Positions 9,775 through 18,304 of a DNA stretch of 64,000 nt are shown piece after piece. Under the pieces are notes generated by a model. The model made no database searches. It saw only the letters and a list, made by a program, of their open reading frames with translations, and had not been told where the DNA came from. Position 1 is the first letter of the stretch. The number at the start of each line of letters is the position of its first letter. The DNA is from Rhynchopus sp. YZ270_cl-10. Its lineage: Eukaryota; Euglenozoa; Diplonemea; Diplonemida; Diplonemidae. The stretch is taken from positions 186,001 to 250,000 of the forward strand of contig OZ037836.1 in assembly GCA_964035575.1 (NCBI GenBank). The letters run 5' to 3'. A program made the translations under genes and the position numbers.

Positions 9775-10070
9775 TGTTGTGGTGTACCTGTGTGTTCGTG
9801 TCGTGTGTCGGGATACGTGAGTGGAAGAGAAAGGGGACACATGCAGATGTGTGGCAGATACTGCTACTGGAAATATTATTGACCGAAATAAGTACCAAAT
9901 AAACCTCAAACGTACGATAATTAATTCGGTCCAAATATTTCCAAATACAAATGAAAACAGAACCCTGAACTGTGTCTTGTGTATAGTTCCTAGGTAGAAG
10001 TCCTTAACTATGAACTACGCGGGCAATGTGGAAACACTGCACGCACTCTGTGTACCAAAAACATTTTCAC
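9775..10070 (-). promoter_or_regulatory. Conserved upstream region of cyclase copy B, interrupted by a MITE
   Basis: Matches the blocks upstream of copies A, C and D (CTATACAC element, CACAGAGTGCGTGCAGTG block). An extra 76-nt segment at 9868-9943 separates the ATG-proximal part from the rest, moving the shared distal element farther from the start than in the paralogues. Confidence 0.5.
9868..9943. mobile_element. 76-bp miniature inverted-repeat element
   Basis: The segment begins TGGAAATATTATTGACCGAA and ends TTCGGTCCAAATATTTCCA, imperfect inverted repeats of about 19 nt. It is absent from the same position upstream of copies A, C and D, where cagatagtacaatgaaaac is continuous. That presence/absence difference supports a recent insertion. 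No ORF. Confidence 0.7.
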
Positions 10071-10155
10071 TACTGTGCACTGCAGCGTCATTTTGTGTAC
10101 GTACAAGCAGTCGGACAAAACAGTGCAAAGTCGAATTACTGTTGTAATCCTCATC

Positions 10156-11928
10156 TCAGGTTTCACCTTCTGTGCAGACATCTACCTGTGTGTCACCCTG
10201 CAGCGGTCGTGCCAAGGACACACTCAGAATCCCACCTTTGACCGAAGAAGGCTGCACGTTCAACGGGATCCGTTCACAAGGGCAGCCCTGTGCAGATTCT
10301 TCAACAGCTGCTGCAGACACGTCGCCTTTCAGGTAACTCCGCACAGTTGTGTTGTACGTCTCCCACGCAGCGTTCTTGCCGACCTGGTACATCCACTCCT
10401 CTGCAGGACTGTTCAAAAGTGCGTCGCCAGGAAGAAGCTCGGCCACCACTTCAGGTGCGTCACAGCCTGCTGACATGTCCACCTTGCATGGAATCAGGCG
10501 TAACATGTGTTCGCACTCAGCGTCGCTGAAGCACAAACGGTTGCACAGCACGTCGCAGCCAAGGATACGTCCTGCACGTTCCATCCCATGCACGTCACGC
10601 ACCAGTGCACCCACCATGCTGAAACGGCGCAGCACTTCACACCCCATGTCTCCACGCAGCACCTTCCCAGTCGCAACACCGATGTTCACCTGCGATGTGG
10701 AACCCTGCAGCAGCATCGAAGCAGCGCGCAGTGCTGAGGTGGCGTGGTTCGCACACTGCTTAGACGTGTTGAACGAGCAGTGCACCTTGTCACCGATGAA
10801 CACGTCCACCATCCCACGGTGGGTATCTGTTGCCTTCAACGTCTTCAGAAGCAGGTTTGTGAAGAAGGAGGAGAAGCTTGCACAGTCCTCTTCCAAGAAA
10901 CGCAACGTGTCTTTGATATTCACCGTGAGAAGGGTGGCCTTCGTGGAGGACAGGAAGAGGGGCACGTGTCGCACGTTTGCAACAGGTGTGGCCACCGTTG
11001 AACCTGTCTCCACACGCTCAATCTGTACACTAGCGCTGTCCTCTTCGCTGTCTTCACAAACTGCATTGTCCAAAACAGACGTGTCCACAAGCAGACATGT
11101 CTGTGGCAGGTACGCCTTGTACACACGCAGGTTCTGCTCCAACCTCCGCAGTGCCACTGTCATCCCCACAGGCAGGTCTGCACCGTGCTGCTCCAGCAAC
11201 GCCGCCACCTGCTCCACGTCGTAGCCTGCCAGCAGTGTTGCGATCTCCTGCACAGTGTCAATCGTCCGCTCCATTGTTGCCTGCTCCTTCAGCACCTGTC
11301 GTGCAAAGCCACGTGTTGCGATGAAGTCCAACAGAAACACCGCCATCGCCTGCAACATTAGGTTTGATGGGAACGGCACCGCACAGGGCAGGTTCTCACA
11401 GGAAGACATCCGCTGCAAGTAGTACAGTCGCCCATATTTACCCTCCATTGGAGCGAGCCCTGGCAGGTCGAACAGACCAAACCTGAAGCTTTCTTCTAAT
11501 CCAATCAGGAGAAGCCACAAGAAAATGAAGCACACGAGACCCACACTGTAGCGTGCGGGCACCTGCATCACAAGCAGCATGTCGATCATCAGGACCAACA
11601 GCGTCCAGGATGTGTGAGAGGTCGTACGCGCGTTCAAGTCCCAGAAACACATACCAAACGAGACTGTGTACAGCGAGCTTACCACAAGGGTTGTCGTCAG
11701 TGGGCGCTTGCAGAGCACAGCAACAACAGGAAGACCGAAGCCTAGCTCCACTAAGAAGGTACCAACTAGAGTCAGTGGCTCGTCCAACTGCTTGCGCAGT
11801 GCTAGAATGATGCTCACTGTGCACCCGAGCCACCCAATGGCACACACAACAAAGAACTGCGTCCGCCGCTCCCTCTCCCTCCTGCTCAGTGTGCCGTCCA
11901 TCGAGAGGATCGCATCCAGACACCTCAT
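10156..11928 (-). CDS. Six-TM protein with degenerate cyclase domain, copy C
   Basis: 590 residues with the same plan as copy A: MRCLDAIL start, six hydrophobic segments, signalling helix, one degenerate class III domain and a short divergent tail (QVDVCTEGET). The region from about residue 247 to the tail is nearly identical to copy A. The stretch from helix 1 to helix 2 differs strongly (GCTVSIILALRKQLDEPL here), as do the segments near 100-110 and 160-197. As in copy A, the first metal Asp, the adenine Lys and the Asn/Arg pair are absent, so catalysis is not expected. Confidence 0.85.
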   Translation of the reverse strand: MRCLDAILSMDGTLSRRERERRTQFFVVCAIGWLGCTVSIILALRKQLDEPLTLVGTFLVELGFGLPVVAVLCKRPLTTTLVVSSLYTVSFGMCFWDLNARTTSHTSWTLLVLMIDMLLVMQVPARYSVGLVCFIFLWLLLIGLEESFRFGLFDLPGLAPMEGKYGRLYYLQRMSSCENLPCAVPFPSNLMLQAMAVFLLDFIATRGFARQVLKEQATMERTIDTVQEIATLLAGYDVEQVAALLEQHGADLPVGMTVALRRLEQNLRVYKAYLPQTCLLVDTSVLDNAVCEDSEEDSASVQIERVETGSTVATPVANVRHVPLFLSSTKATLLTVNIKDTLRFLEEDCASFSSFFTNLLLKTLKATDTHRGMVDVFIGDKVHCSFNTSKQCANHATSALRAASMLLQGSTSQVNIGVATGKVLRGDMGCEVLRRFSMVGALVRDVHGMERAGRILGCDVLCNRLCFSDAECEHMLRLIPCKVDMSAGCDAPEVVAELLPGDALLNSPAEEWMYQVGKNAAWETYNTTVRSYLKGDVSAAAVEESAQGCPCERIPLNVQPSSVKGGILSVSLARPLQGDTQVDVCTEGET

Positions 11929-11940
11929 TGTGGTGTCCTG

Positions 11941-12275
11941 TGTTGTGGTGTACCTGTGTGTTCGTTTCGTGTGTCAGGATACGTGAGTGGAAGAGAAGGG
12001 GACACATGCAGATGTGTGGCAGATAGTACAATGAAAACAGAACCTTGAACTGTGTCTTGTGTATAGTTCCTCGGTATAAGTCCTTAACTATGAACTACGT
12101 GGGCAATGTGGAAACACTGCACGCACTCTGTGTACCAAAAACATTTTCACTGTTGTGCACTGCTCTATGCATAGTGTACATACAAAGCAGTCCTATATAA
12201 AAATACTGCTGTATCAATAGCTATCTGCACCCACACAAGACAAACGGGGAGACAGTCTGTTACTTGTACGCTTCC
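11941..12275 (-). promoter_or_regulatory. Upstream region of copy C and spacer to copy D
   Basis: 11941-12160 carries the upstream block shared with copies A, B and D. 12205-12280 contains a short dispersed repeat (caatagctatctgcacccacacaagacaaacgg, partial: caatagctatctgcac) also seen near 27460 and 50590. Confidence 0.45.
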
Positions 12276-14057
12276 TCACGTTTCACCTTCTGTGCACTCC
12301 TCTACACGATTCGACTGTGTGTCACCCTGCAACGGTCGTGCCAAGGACACACTCAGAATCCCACCTTTGACCGAAGAAGGCTGCACGTTCAACGGGATCC
12401 GTTCACAAGGGCAGCCCTGTGAAGATTCTTCAACAGCTGCTGCAGACACGTCGCCTTTCAGGTAACTCCGCACAGTTGTGTTGTACGACTCCCACGCAGC
12501 GTTCTTGCCGACCTGGTACATCCACTCCTCTGCAGGACTGTTCAAAAGTGCGTCGCCAGGAAGAAGCTCGGCCACCACTTCAGGTGCGTCACAGCCTGCT
12601 GACATGTCCACCTTGCATGGAATCAGGCGTAACATGTGTTCGCACTCAGCGTCACTGAAGCACATACGGTTGCACAGCACGTCGCAGCCAAGGATACGTC
12701 CTGCACGTTCCATCCCATGCACATCACGCACCAGTGCACCCACCATGCTGAAACGGCGCAGCACTTCACACCCCATGTCTCCACGCAGCACCTTCCCAGT
12801 CGCAACACCGATGTTCACCTGCGATGTGCAACCCTGCAGCAGCATCGAAGCAGCGCGCAGTGCTGAGGTGGCGTGGTTCGCACACTGCTTCGATGTGTTG
12901 AACGAGCAGTGCACCTTGTCACCGATGAACACGTCCACCATCCCACGTTGTGTTACTGCTGCCTTCAACGTCTTCAGAAGCAGGTTTGTGAAGAAGGAGG
13001 AGAAGCTTGCACAGTCCTCTTCCAAGAAACGCAACGTGTCTTTGATATTCACCGTGAGAAGGGTGGCCTTCGTGGAGGACAGGAAGAGGGGCACGTGTCG
13101 CACGTTTGCAACAGGTGTGGCCACCGTTGAACCTGTCTCCACACGCTCAATCTGTACACTAGCGCTGTCCTCTTCGCTGTCTTCACAAACTGCTTTGTCC
13201 AAAACAGACGTGTCCACAAGCAGACATGTCTGTGGCAGGTACGCCTTGTACACACGCAGGTTCTGCTCCAACCTCCGCAGTGCCACTGTCATCCCCACAG
13301 GCAGGTCTGCACCGTGCTGCTCCAGCAACGCCGCCACCTGCTCCACGTCGTAGCCTGCCAGCAGTGTTGCGATCTCCTGCACAGTGTCAATCGTCCGCTC
13401 CATTGTTGCCTGCTCCTTCAGCACGTCACGTGCAAAGCCACGTGTTGCGAGGAAGTCCAACAGAAACACCGCCATCGCTGTCAGCATTAGGTTTGATGGA
13501 AACTCCACTGCACAGGGCAGGTTCTTACAGGAAGTACTCTCCTGCAAGTAGTACAGTCGCCCATATTTACCCTCCATTGGAGCGAGCCCTGGCAGGTCGA
13601 ACAGACCAAACCTGAAGCTTTCCTCTATTCCAATCAGGAGAAGCCACAAGAAAATGAAGCACACGAGACCCACACTGTAGCGTGCGGGCACCTGCATCAC
13701 AAGCAGCATGTCGATCATCAGGACCAACAGTGTCCAGTACGTATGCGAGGTAGCACGCGCGTTCAAGTCCCAGAGACATATGCCGAACGAGACTGTGTAC
13801 AGCGAGCTGACCACAAGGGTTGTCGTCAGTGGGCGCTTGCAGAGCACAGCAATGAGAGCGATGGTGAAACCAAACGCGATCAACAATGTGCCAATGAGAG
13901 CCAGCTGCTCTGCCAAATGTCTCTGCAGAGAATGTATGATGCTCACTACGCACAGGAGCCACCCAATGGCACACACAACAAAGAACTGCGTCCGCCGCTC
14001 CCTCTCCCTCCTGCTCAGTGTGCCGTCCATCGAGAGGATCGCATCCAGACACCTCAT
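12276..14057 (-). CDS. Six-TM protein with degenerate cyclase domain, copy D
   Basis: 593 residues, same architecture as copies A and C. The helix 1-2 region is again different (LCVVSIIHSLQRHLAEQL), while the signalling helix and pseudo-cyclase domain are nearly unchanged. Small differences in the cyclase-like domain include KAAVTQRG in place of KATDTHRG. The tail reads QSNRVEECTEGET. Catalytic residues are missing as in copy A. Upstream it has the shared promoter-like block. Confidence 0.85.
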   Translation of the reverse strand: MRCLDAILSMDGTLSRRERERRTQFFVVCAIGWLLCVVSIIHSLQRHLAEQLALIGTLLIAFGFTIALIAVLCKRPLTTTLVVSSLYTVSFGICLWDLNARATSHTYWTLLVLMIDMLLVMQVPARYSVGLVCFIFLWLLLIGIEESFRFGLFDLPGLAPMEGKYGRLYYLQESTSCKNLPCAVEFPSNLMLTAMAVFLLDFLATRGFARDVLKEQATMERTIDTVQEIATLLAGYDVEQVAALLEQHGADLPVGMTVALRRLEQNLRVYKAYLPQTCLLVDTSVLDKAVCEDSEEDSASVQIERVETGSTVATPVANVRHVPLFLSSTKATLLTVNIKDTLRFLEEDCASFSSFFTNLLLKTLKAAVTQRGMVDVFIGDKVHCSFNTSKQCANHATSALRAASMLLQGCTSQVNIGVATGKVLRGDMGCEVLRRFSMVGALVRDVHGMERAGRILGCDVLCNRMCFSDAECEHMLRLIPCKVDMSAGCDAPEVVAELLPGDALLNSPAEEWMYQVGKNAAWESYNTTVRSYLKGDVSAAAVEESSQGCPCERIPLNVQPSSVKGGILSVSLARPLQGDTQSNRVEECTEGET

Positions 14058-14069
14058 TGTGGTGTCCTG

Positions 14070-14285
14070 TGTTGTGGTACCTGTGTGTTCGTTTCGTGTG
14101 TCTGGGATACGTGAGTGGAACAGAAGGGGGACACATGCAGATGTGTGGCAGATAGTACAATGAAAACAGAACCCTGAACTGTGTCTTGTGTATAGTTCCT
14201 CAATATAAGTTCGTAACTATGAAGGGCAATGTGGAAACACTGCACAAATTTTGTGAACCAAAAACATTTTCACTACTGTTCCTTG
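14070..14285 (-). promoter_or_regulatory. Conserved upstream region of copy D
   Basis: Same block as upstream of copies A-C, more diverged here (about 30 nt around the CACAGAGTGCGTGCAGTG element are altered or missing). Confidence 0.4.
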
Positions 14286-14365
14286 ATGTGCCATTTGTAT
14301 GAACGAAGCGGACCGACATAACTTAATTAATGCAACAATGTATAATTACTGTTGTAATCCTCGTC

Positions 14366-15910
14366 TCAGGTTTCACCTTCTGTGCAGACATCTACCTGTG
14401 TGTCACCCTGCAGCGGTCGTGCCAAGGACACACTCAGAATCCCACCTTTGACCGAAGAAGGCTGCACGTTCAACGGGATCCGTTCACAAGGGCAGCCCTG
14501 TGCAGATTCTTCAACAGCTGCTGCAGACACGTCGCCTTTCAGGTAACTCCGCACAGTTGTGTTGTACGTCTCCCACGCAGCGTTCTTGCCGACCTGGTAC
14601 ATCCACTCCTCTGCAGGACTGTTCGAAAGTGCGTCGCCAGGAAGAAGCTCGGCCACCACTTCAGGTGCGTCACAGCCTGCTGACATGTCCACCTTGCACG
14701 GAATCAGGCGTAACATGTGTTCGCACTCAGCGTCACTGAAGCACATACGGTTGCACAGCACGTCGCAGCCAAGGATACGTCCTGCACGTTCCATCCCATG
14801 CACATCACGCACCAGTGCACCCACCATGCTGAAACGGCGCAGCACTTCACACCCCATGTCTCCACGCAGCACCTTCCCAGTCGCAACACCGATGTTCACC
14901 TGCGATGTGCAACCCTGCAGCAGCATCGAAGCAGCGTGCAGTGCTGAGGTGGCGTGGTTCGCACACTGCTTAGACGTGTTGAACGAGCAGTGCACCTTGT
15001 CACCGATGAACACGTCCACCATCCCACGGTGGGTATCTGTTGCCTTCAACGTCTTCAGAAGCAGGTTTGTGAAGAAGGAGGAGAAGCTTGCACAGTCCTC
15101 TTCCAAGAAACGCAACGTGTCTTTGATATTCACCGTGAGAAGGGTGGCCTTCGTGGAGGACAAGAAGAGGGGCACGTGTCGCACGCTTGCAACAGGTGTG
15201 GCCACCGTTGAACCTGTCTCCACACGCTCAATCTGTACACTAGCGCTGTCCTCTTCGCTGTCTTCACAAACTGCATTGTCCAAAACAGACGTGTCCACAA
15301 GCAGACATGTCTGTGGCAGGTACGCCTTGTACACACGCAGGTTCTGCTCCAACCTCCGTGCCACTGTCATCCCCACAGGCAGGTCTGCACCGTGCTGCTC
15401 CAGCAACGCCGCCACCTGCTCCACGTCGTAGCCTGCCAGCAGTGTTGCGATCTCCTGCACAGTGTCAATCGTCCGCTCCATTGTTGCCTGCTCCTTCAGC
15501 ACCTTTCGTGCAAAGCCACGTGTTGCGATGAAGTCCAACAGAAACACGGTCAGTGCTTGCAGCATTAGGTTTGATGGGAACTCCACCGCACAGGGCAGGT
15601 TCTCACAGGAAGTCATCCGCTGCAAGTAGTACAGTCGCCCATATTTACCCTCCATTGCTGCGAGCCCTGGCAGGTCGAACAGACCAAACCTGAAGCTTTC
15701 CTCTATTCCGAGCAGGAGAAGCCACAAGACAATGAAGCACACGAGACCCACACTGTAGCGTGCGGGCACCTGCATCACAAGCAGCATGTCGATCATCAGG
15801 ACTAACAGCGTCCAGTTCGCGTTGGAAGTCGTACGTGCGTTCAAGTCCCAGAGACATATGCCTAACGAGACTGTGTACAGCGAGCTGACTACAAGGGTTG
15901 TCGTCAGTGG
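14366..15910 (-). pseudogene. 5'-truncated pseudo-cyclase, copy E
   Basis: The frame is intact from residue ~76 of the family (PLTTTLVVSSLY) to a normal C-terminus (LARPLQGDTQVDVCTEGET), about 514 codons. The start codon, helix 1, helix 2 and promoter are absent: at 15911 the sequence switches to the 3' part of copy F. No stop has accumulated, so the loss is recent. One codon is missing in the signalling helix (MTVARRLEQ against MTVALRRLEQ). Without its own ATG it could be made only from an internal start, which would give a protein lacking two helices. Confidence 0.8.
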
Positions 15911-17552
15911 GCTGTGCAGATTCTTCAACAGCTGCTGCAGACACGTCGCCTTTCAGGTAACCCCGCACAGTTGTGCTGTACGACTCCCACGCAGCGTTCT
16001 TGCCGACCTGGTACATCCACTCCTCTGCAGGACTGTTCGAAAGTGCGTCGCCAGGAAGAAGCTCGGCCACCACTTCAGGTGCGTCACAGCCTGCTGACAT
16101 GTCCACCTTGCATGGAATCAGGCGTAACATATGTTCGCACTCAGCGTCGCTGAAGCACAAACGGTTGCACAGCACGTCGCAGCCAAGGATACGTCCTGCA
16201 CGTTCCATCCCATGCACGTCACGCACCAGTGCACCCACCATGCTGAAACGACGCAGCACTTCACACCCCATGTCTCCACGCAGCACCTTCCCAGTCGCAA
16301 CACCGATGTTCACCTGCGATGTGCAACCCTGCAGCAGCATCGAAGCAGCGTGCAGTGCTGAGGTGGCGTGGTTCGCACACTGCTTCGATGTGTTGAACGA
16401 GCAGTGCACCTTGTCACCGATGAACACGTCCACCATCCCACGGTGGGTATCTGTTGCCTTCAACGTCTTCAGAAGCAGGTTTGTGAAGAAGGAGGAGAAG
16501 CTTGCACAGTCCTCTTCCAAGAAACGCAACGTGTCTTTGATATTCACCGTGAGAAGGGTGGCCTTCGTGGAGGACAAGAAGAGGGGCACGTGTCGCACGT
16601 TTGCAACAGGTGTGCTTGCTGAGCAGCTGGATGAACCCGTCTGCACACTCTCACGGTAGGCACTTGCATCGCTGTCTTCACAAACTGCATTGTCCAAAAC
16701 AGACGTGTCCACAAGCAGACATGTCTGTGGCAGGTACGCCTTGTACACACGCAGGTTCTGCTCCAACCTCCGCAGTGCCACTGTCATCCCCACAGGCAGG
16801 TCTGCACCGTGCTGCTCCAGCAACGCCGCCACCTGCTCCACGTCGTAGCCTGCCAGCAGTGTTGCGATCTCCTGCACAGTGTCAATCGTCCGCTCCATTG
16901 TTGCCTGCTCCTTCAGCACCTGTCGTGCAAAGCCACGTGTTGCGATGAAGTCCAACAGAAACACCGCCATCGCCTGCAACATTAGGTTTGATGGGAACGG
17001 CACCGCACAGGGCAGGTTCTCACAGGAAGACATCCGCTGCAAGTAGTACAGTCGCCCATATTTACCCTCCATTGCTGCGAGCCCTGGCAGGTCGAACAGA
17101 CCAAACCTGAAGCTTTCTTCTAATCCAATCAGGAGAAGCCACAAGACAATGAAGCACACGAGACCCACACTGTAGCGTGCGGGCACCTGCATCACAAGCA
17201 GCATGTCGATCATCAGGACCAACAGCGTCCAGGATGTGTGAGAGGTCGTACGCGCGTTCAAGTCCCAGAGACATATGCCTAACGAGACTGTGTACAGCGA
17301 GCTGACTACAAGGGTTGTCGTCAGTGGGCGCTTGCAGAGCACAGCAATGAGAGCGATGGTGAAACCAACCTGCACAAACAAGTACCCTACGAGCAGGAAC
17401 AGCTCGTCCAACCACTTACTCTGATTATGAATGATGCTCATTGTGCACCCGAGCCACCCAATGCCACACACAACAAAGAACTGCGTCCGCCGCTCCCTCT
17501 CCCTCCTGCTCAGTGTGCCGTCCATCGAGAGGATCGCATCCAGACACCTCAT
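15645..17552 (-). CDS. Six-TM pseudo-cyclase with replaced C-terminus, copy F
   Basis: 635 residues from MRCLDAIL. Normal family sequence runs for about 547 residues, through the degenerate cyclase domain to SAAAVEESAQ. At 15912 the DNA joins the 5'-truncated copy E out of frame, giving about 88 unrelated residues before a stop at 15645. The usual last ~40 residues (CPCERIPLNVQPSS...) are lost. The linker after LLVDTSVLDNAVCEDS is also different from all other copies (DASAYRESVQTGSSSCSAST). Helix 1-2 reads GCTMSIIHNQSKWLDELFLL. Upstream homology to the other copies ends about 45 nt above the ATG, so it has a different promoter. It may still be expressed. Confidence 0.75.
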   Translation of the reverse strand: MRCLDAILSMDGTLSRRERERRTQFFVVCGIGWLGCTMSIIHNQSKWLDELFLLVGYLFVQVGFTIALIAVLCKRPLTTTLVVSSLYTVSLGICLWDLNARTTSHTSWTLLVLMIDMLLVMQVPARYSVGLVCFIVLWLLLIGLEESFRFGLFDLPGLAAMEGKYGRLYYLQRMSSCENLPCAVPFPSNLMLQAMAVFLLDFIATRGFARQVLKEQATMERTIDTVQEIATLLAGYDVEQVAALLEQHGADLPVGMTVALRRLEQNLRVYKAYLPQTCLLVDTSVLDNAVCEDSDASAYRESVQTGSSSCSASTPVANVRHVPLFLSSTKATLLTVNIKDTLRFLEEDCASFSSFFTNLLLKTLKATDTHRGMVDVFIGDKVHCSFNTSKQCANHATSALHAASMLLQGCTSQVNIGVATGKVLRGDMGCEVLRRFSMVGALVRDVHGMERAGRILGCDVLCNRLCFSDAECEHMLRLIPCKVDMSAGCDAPEVVAELLPGDALSNSPAEEWMYQVGKNAAWESYSTTVRGYLKGDVSAAAVEESAQPTDDNPCSQLAVHSLVRHMSLGLERTYDFQRELDAVSPDDRHAACDAGARTLQCGSRVLHCLVASPARNRGKLQVWSVRPARARSNGG

Positions 17553-17596
17553 TGTGGTGTCCTGTGTTGTGGTGTACCTGTGTGTTCGTGTCGTGA

Positions 17597-18304
17597 GAGT
17601 CTGCAATGGTAGTAGGTCAGGTGAGGCAGGGGGAATAATGAACCACAGGTGACGACTGCAGAAGTATCTTTTTCCAGTTGAACAAAGAGGAGAATATAAG
17701 ACGTAAGTCTGTTGAAAAGCAAAACATGACTTGAAATACAAAAGCCCGCGAGTTGTACCAAAAAAAACTGTGTAAAATCAAATGCACGAAAAAAGACGTG
17801 CACGTCTATATCCCACTGCACATAACACACCTACTTTTCGAACACACACGCAGAACACTTCCCGGTACAGGAAGGCACCTCTACACATGGTCTCAAACAC
17901 ACAGACACACCCCCGTTGGACAGTGGTGAACAAATAAAAAGCCCCCAAAAATACATAACACGCACCTATATGGGTAGCTGATCCTCTGAAAAATACGCAC
18001 AAATTGTCGGGCGGCTTTGAAGGGTAATACACAAAAAGTGTCCGACACATGAATAAGCTCCTACAGAGTATCATGTCCTAACAAAAACGCACTGAGCAAA
18101 ATGGTTGGGATGGGGAGAATATAAACAGTTCCAAGAAAAGCTTCTGCAGTCGGTATCCTTTCGGTTTGAGCCATTGGTGTCTGGTGTGAATTATGTACTA
18201 GATAATTGTCCCTCCCCCCCCCCCAATTTTTCCCCGAGGGGGGACAATTTCAAGGGGGTCAGAGGGGGGGACAATTTCACGGGGGAGGGTCGGTACTGAA
18301 AATT
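17597..18304. other. Intergenic between copy F and the transporter gene
   Basis: No gene recognised. This is the upstream region of copy F and the 3' flank of the gene at 18305. 18208-18290 contains two G-rich repeats of the form ggggggacaatttca and a C12 tract. The cyclase-family promoter block is absent. Confidence 0.5.

Noticed and set aside
9763-9909. Upstream ATG at 9909 as the start of copy B (and 17741 for copy F)
   Set aside because: The extra residues come from the conserved upstream DNA, which has stops in other copies; the MRCLDAIL start is common to all.
15645-15911. The novel 88-residue tail of copy F as a functional domain
   Set aside because: It is copy E's coding DNA read out of frame after the deletion; identical out-of-frame strings appear in the other copies as shadows.
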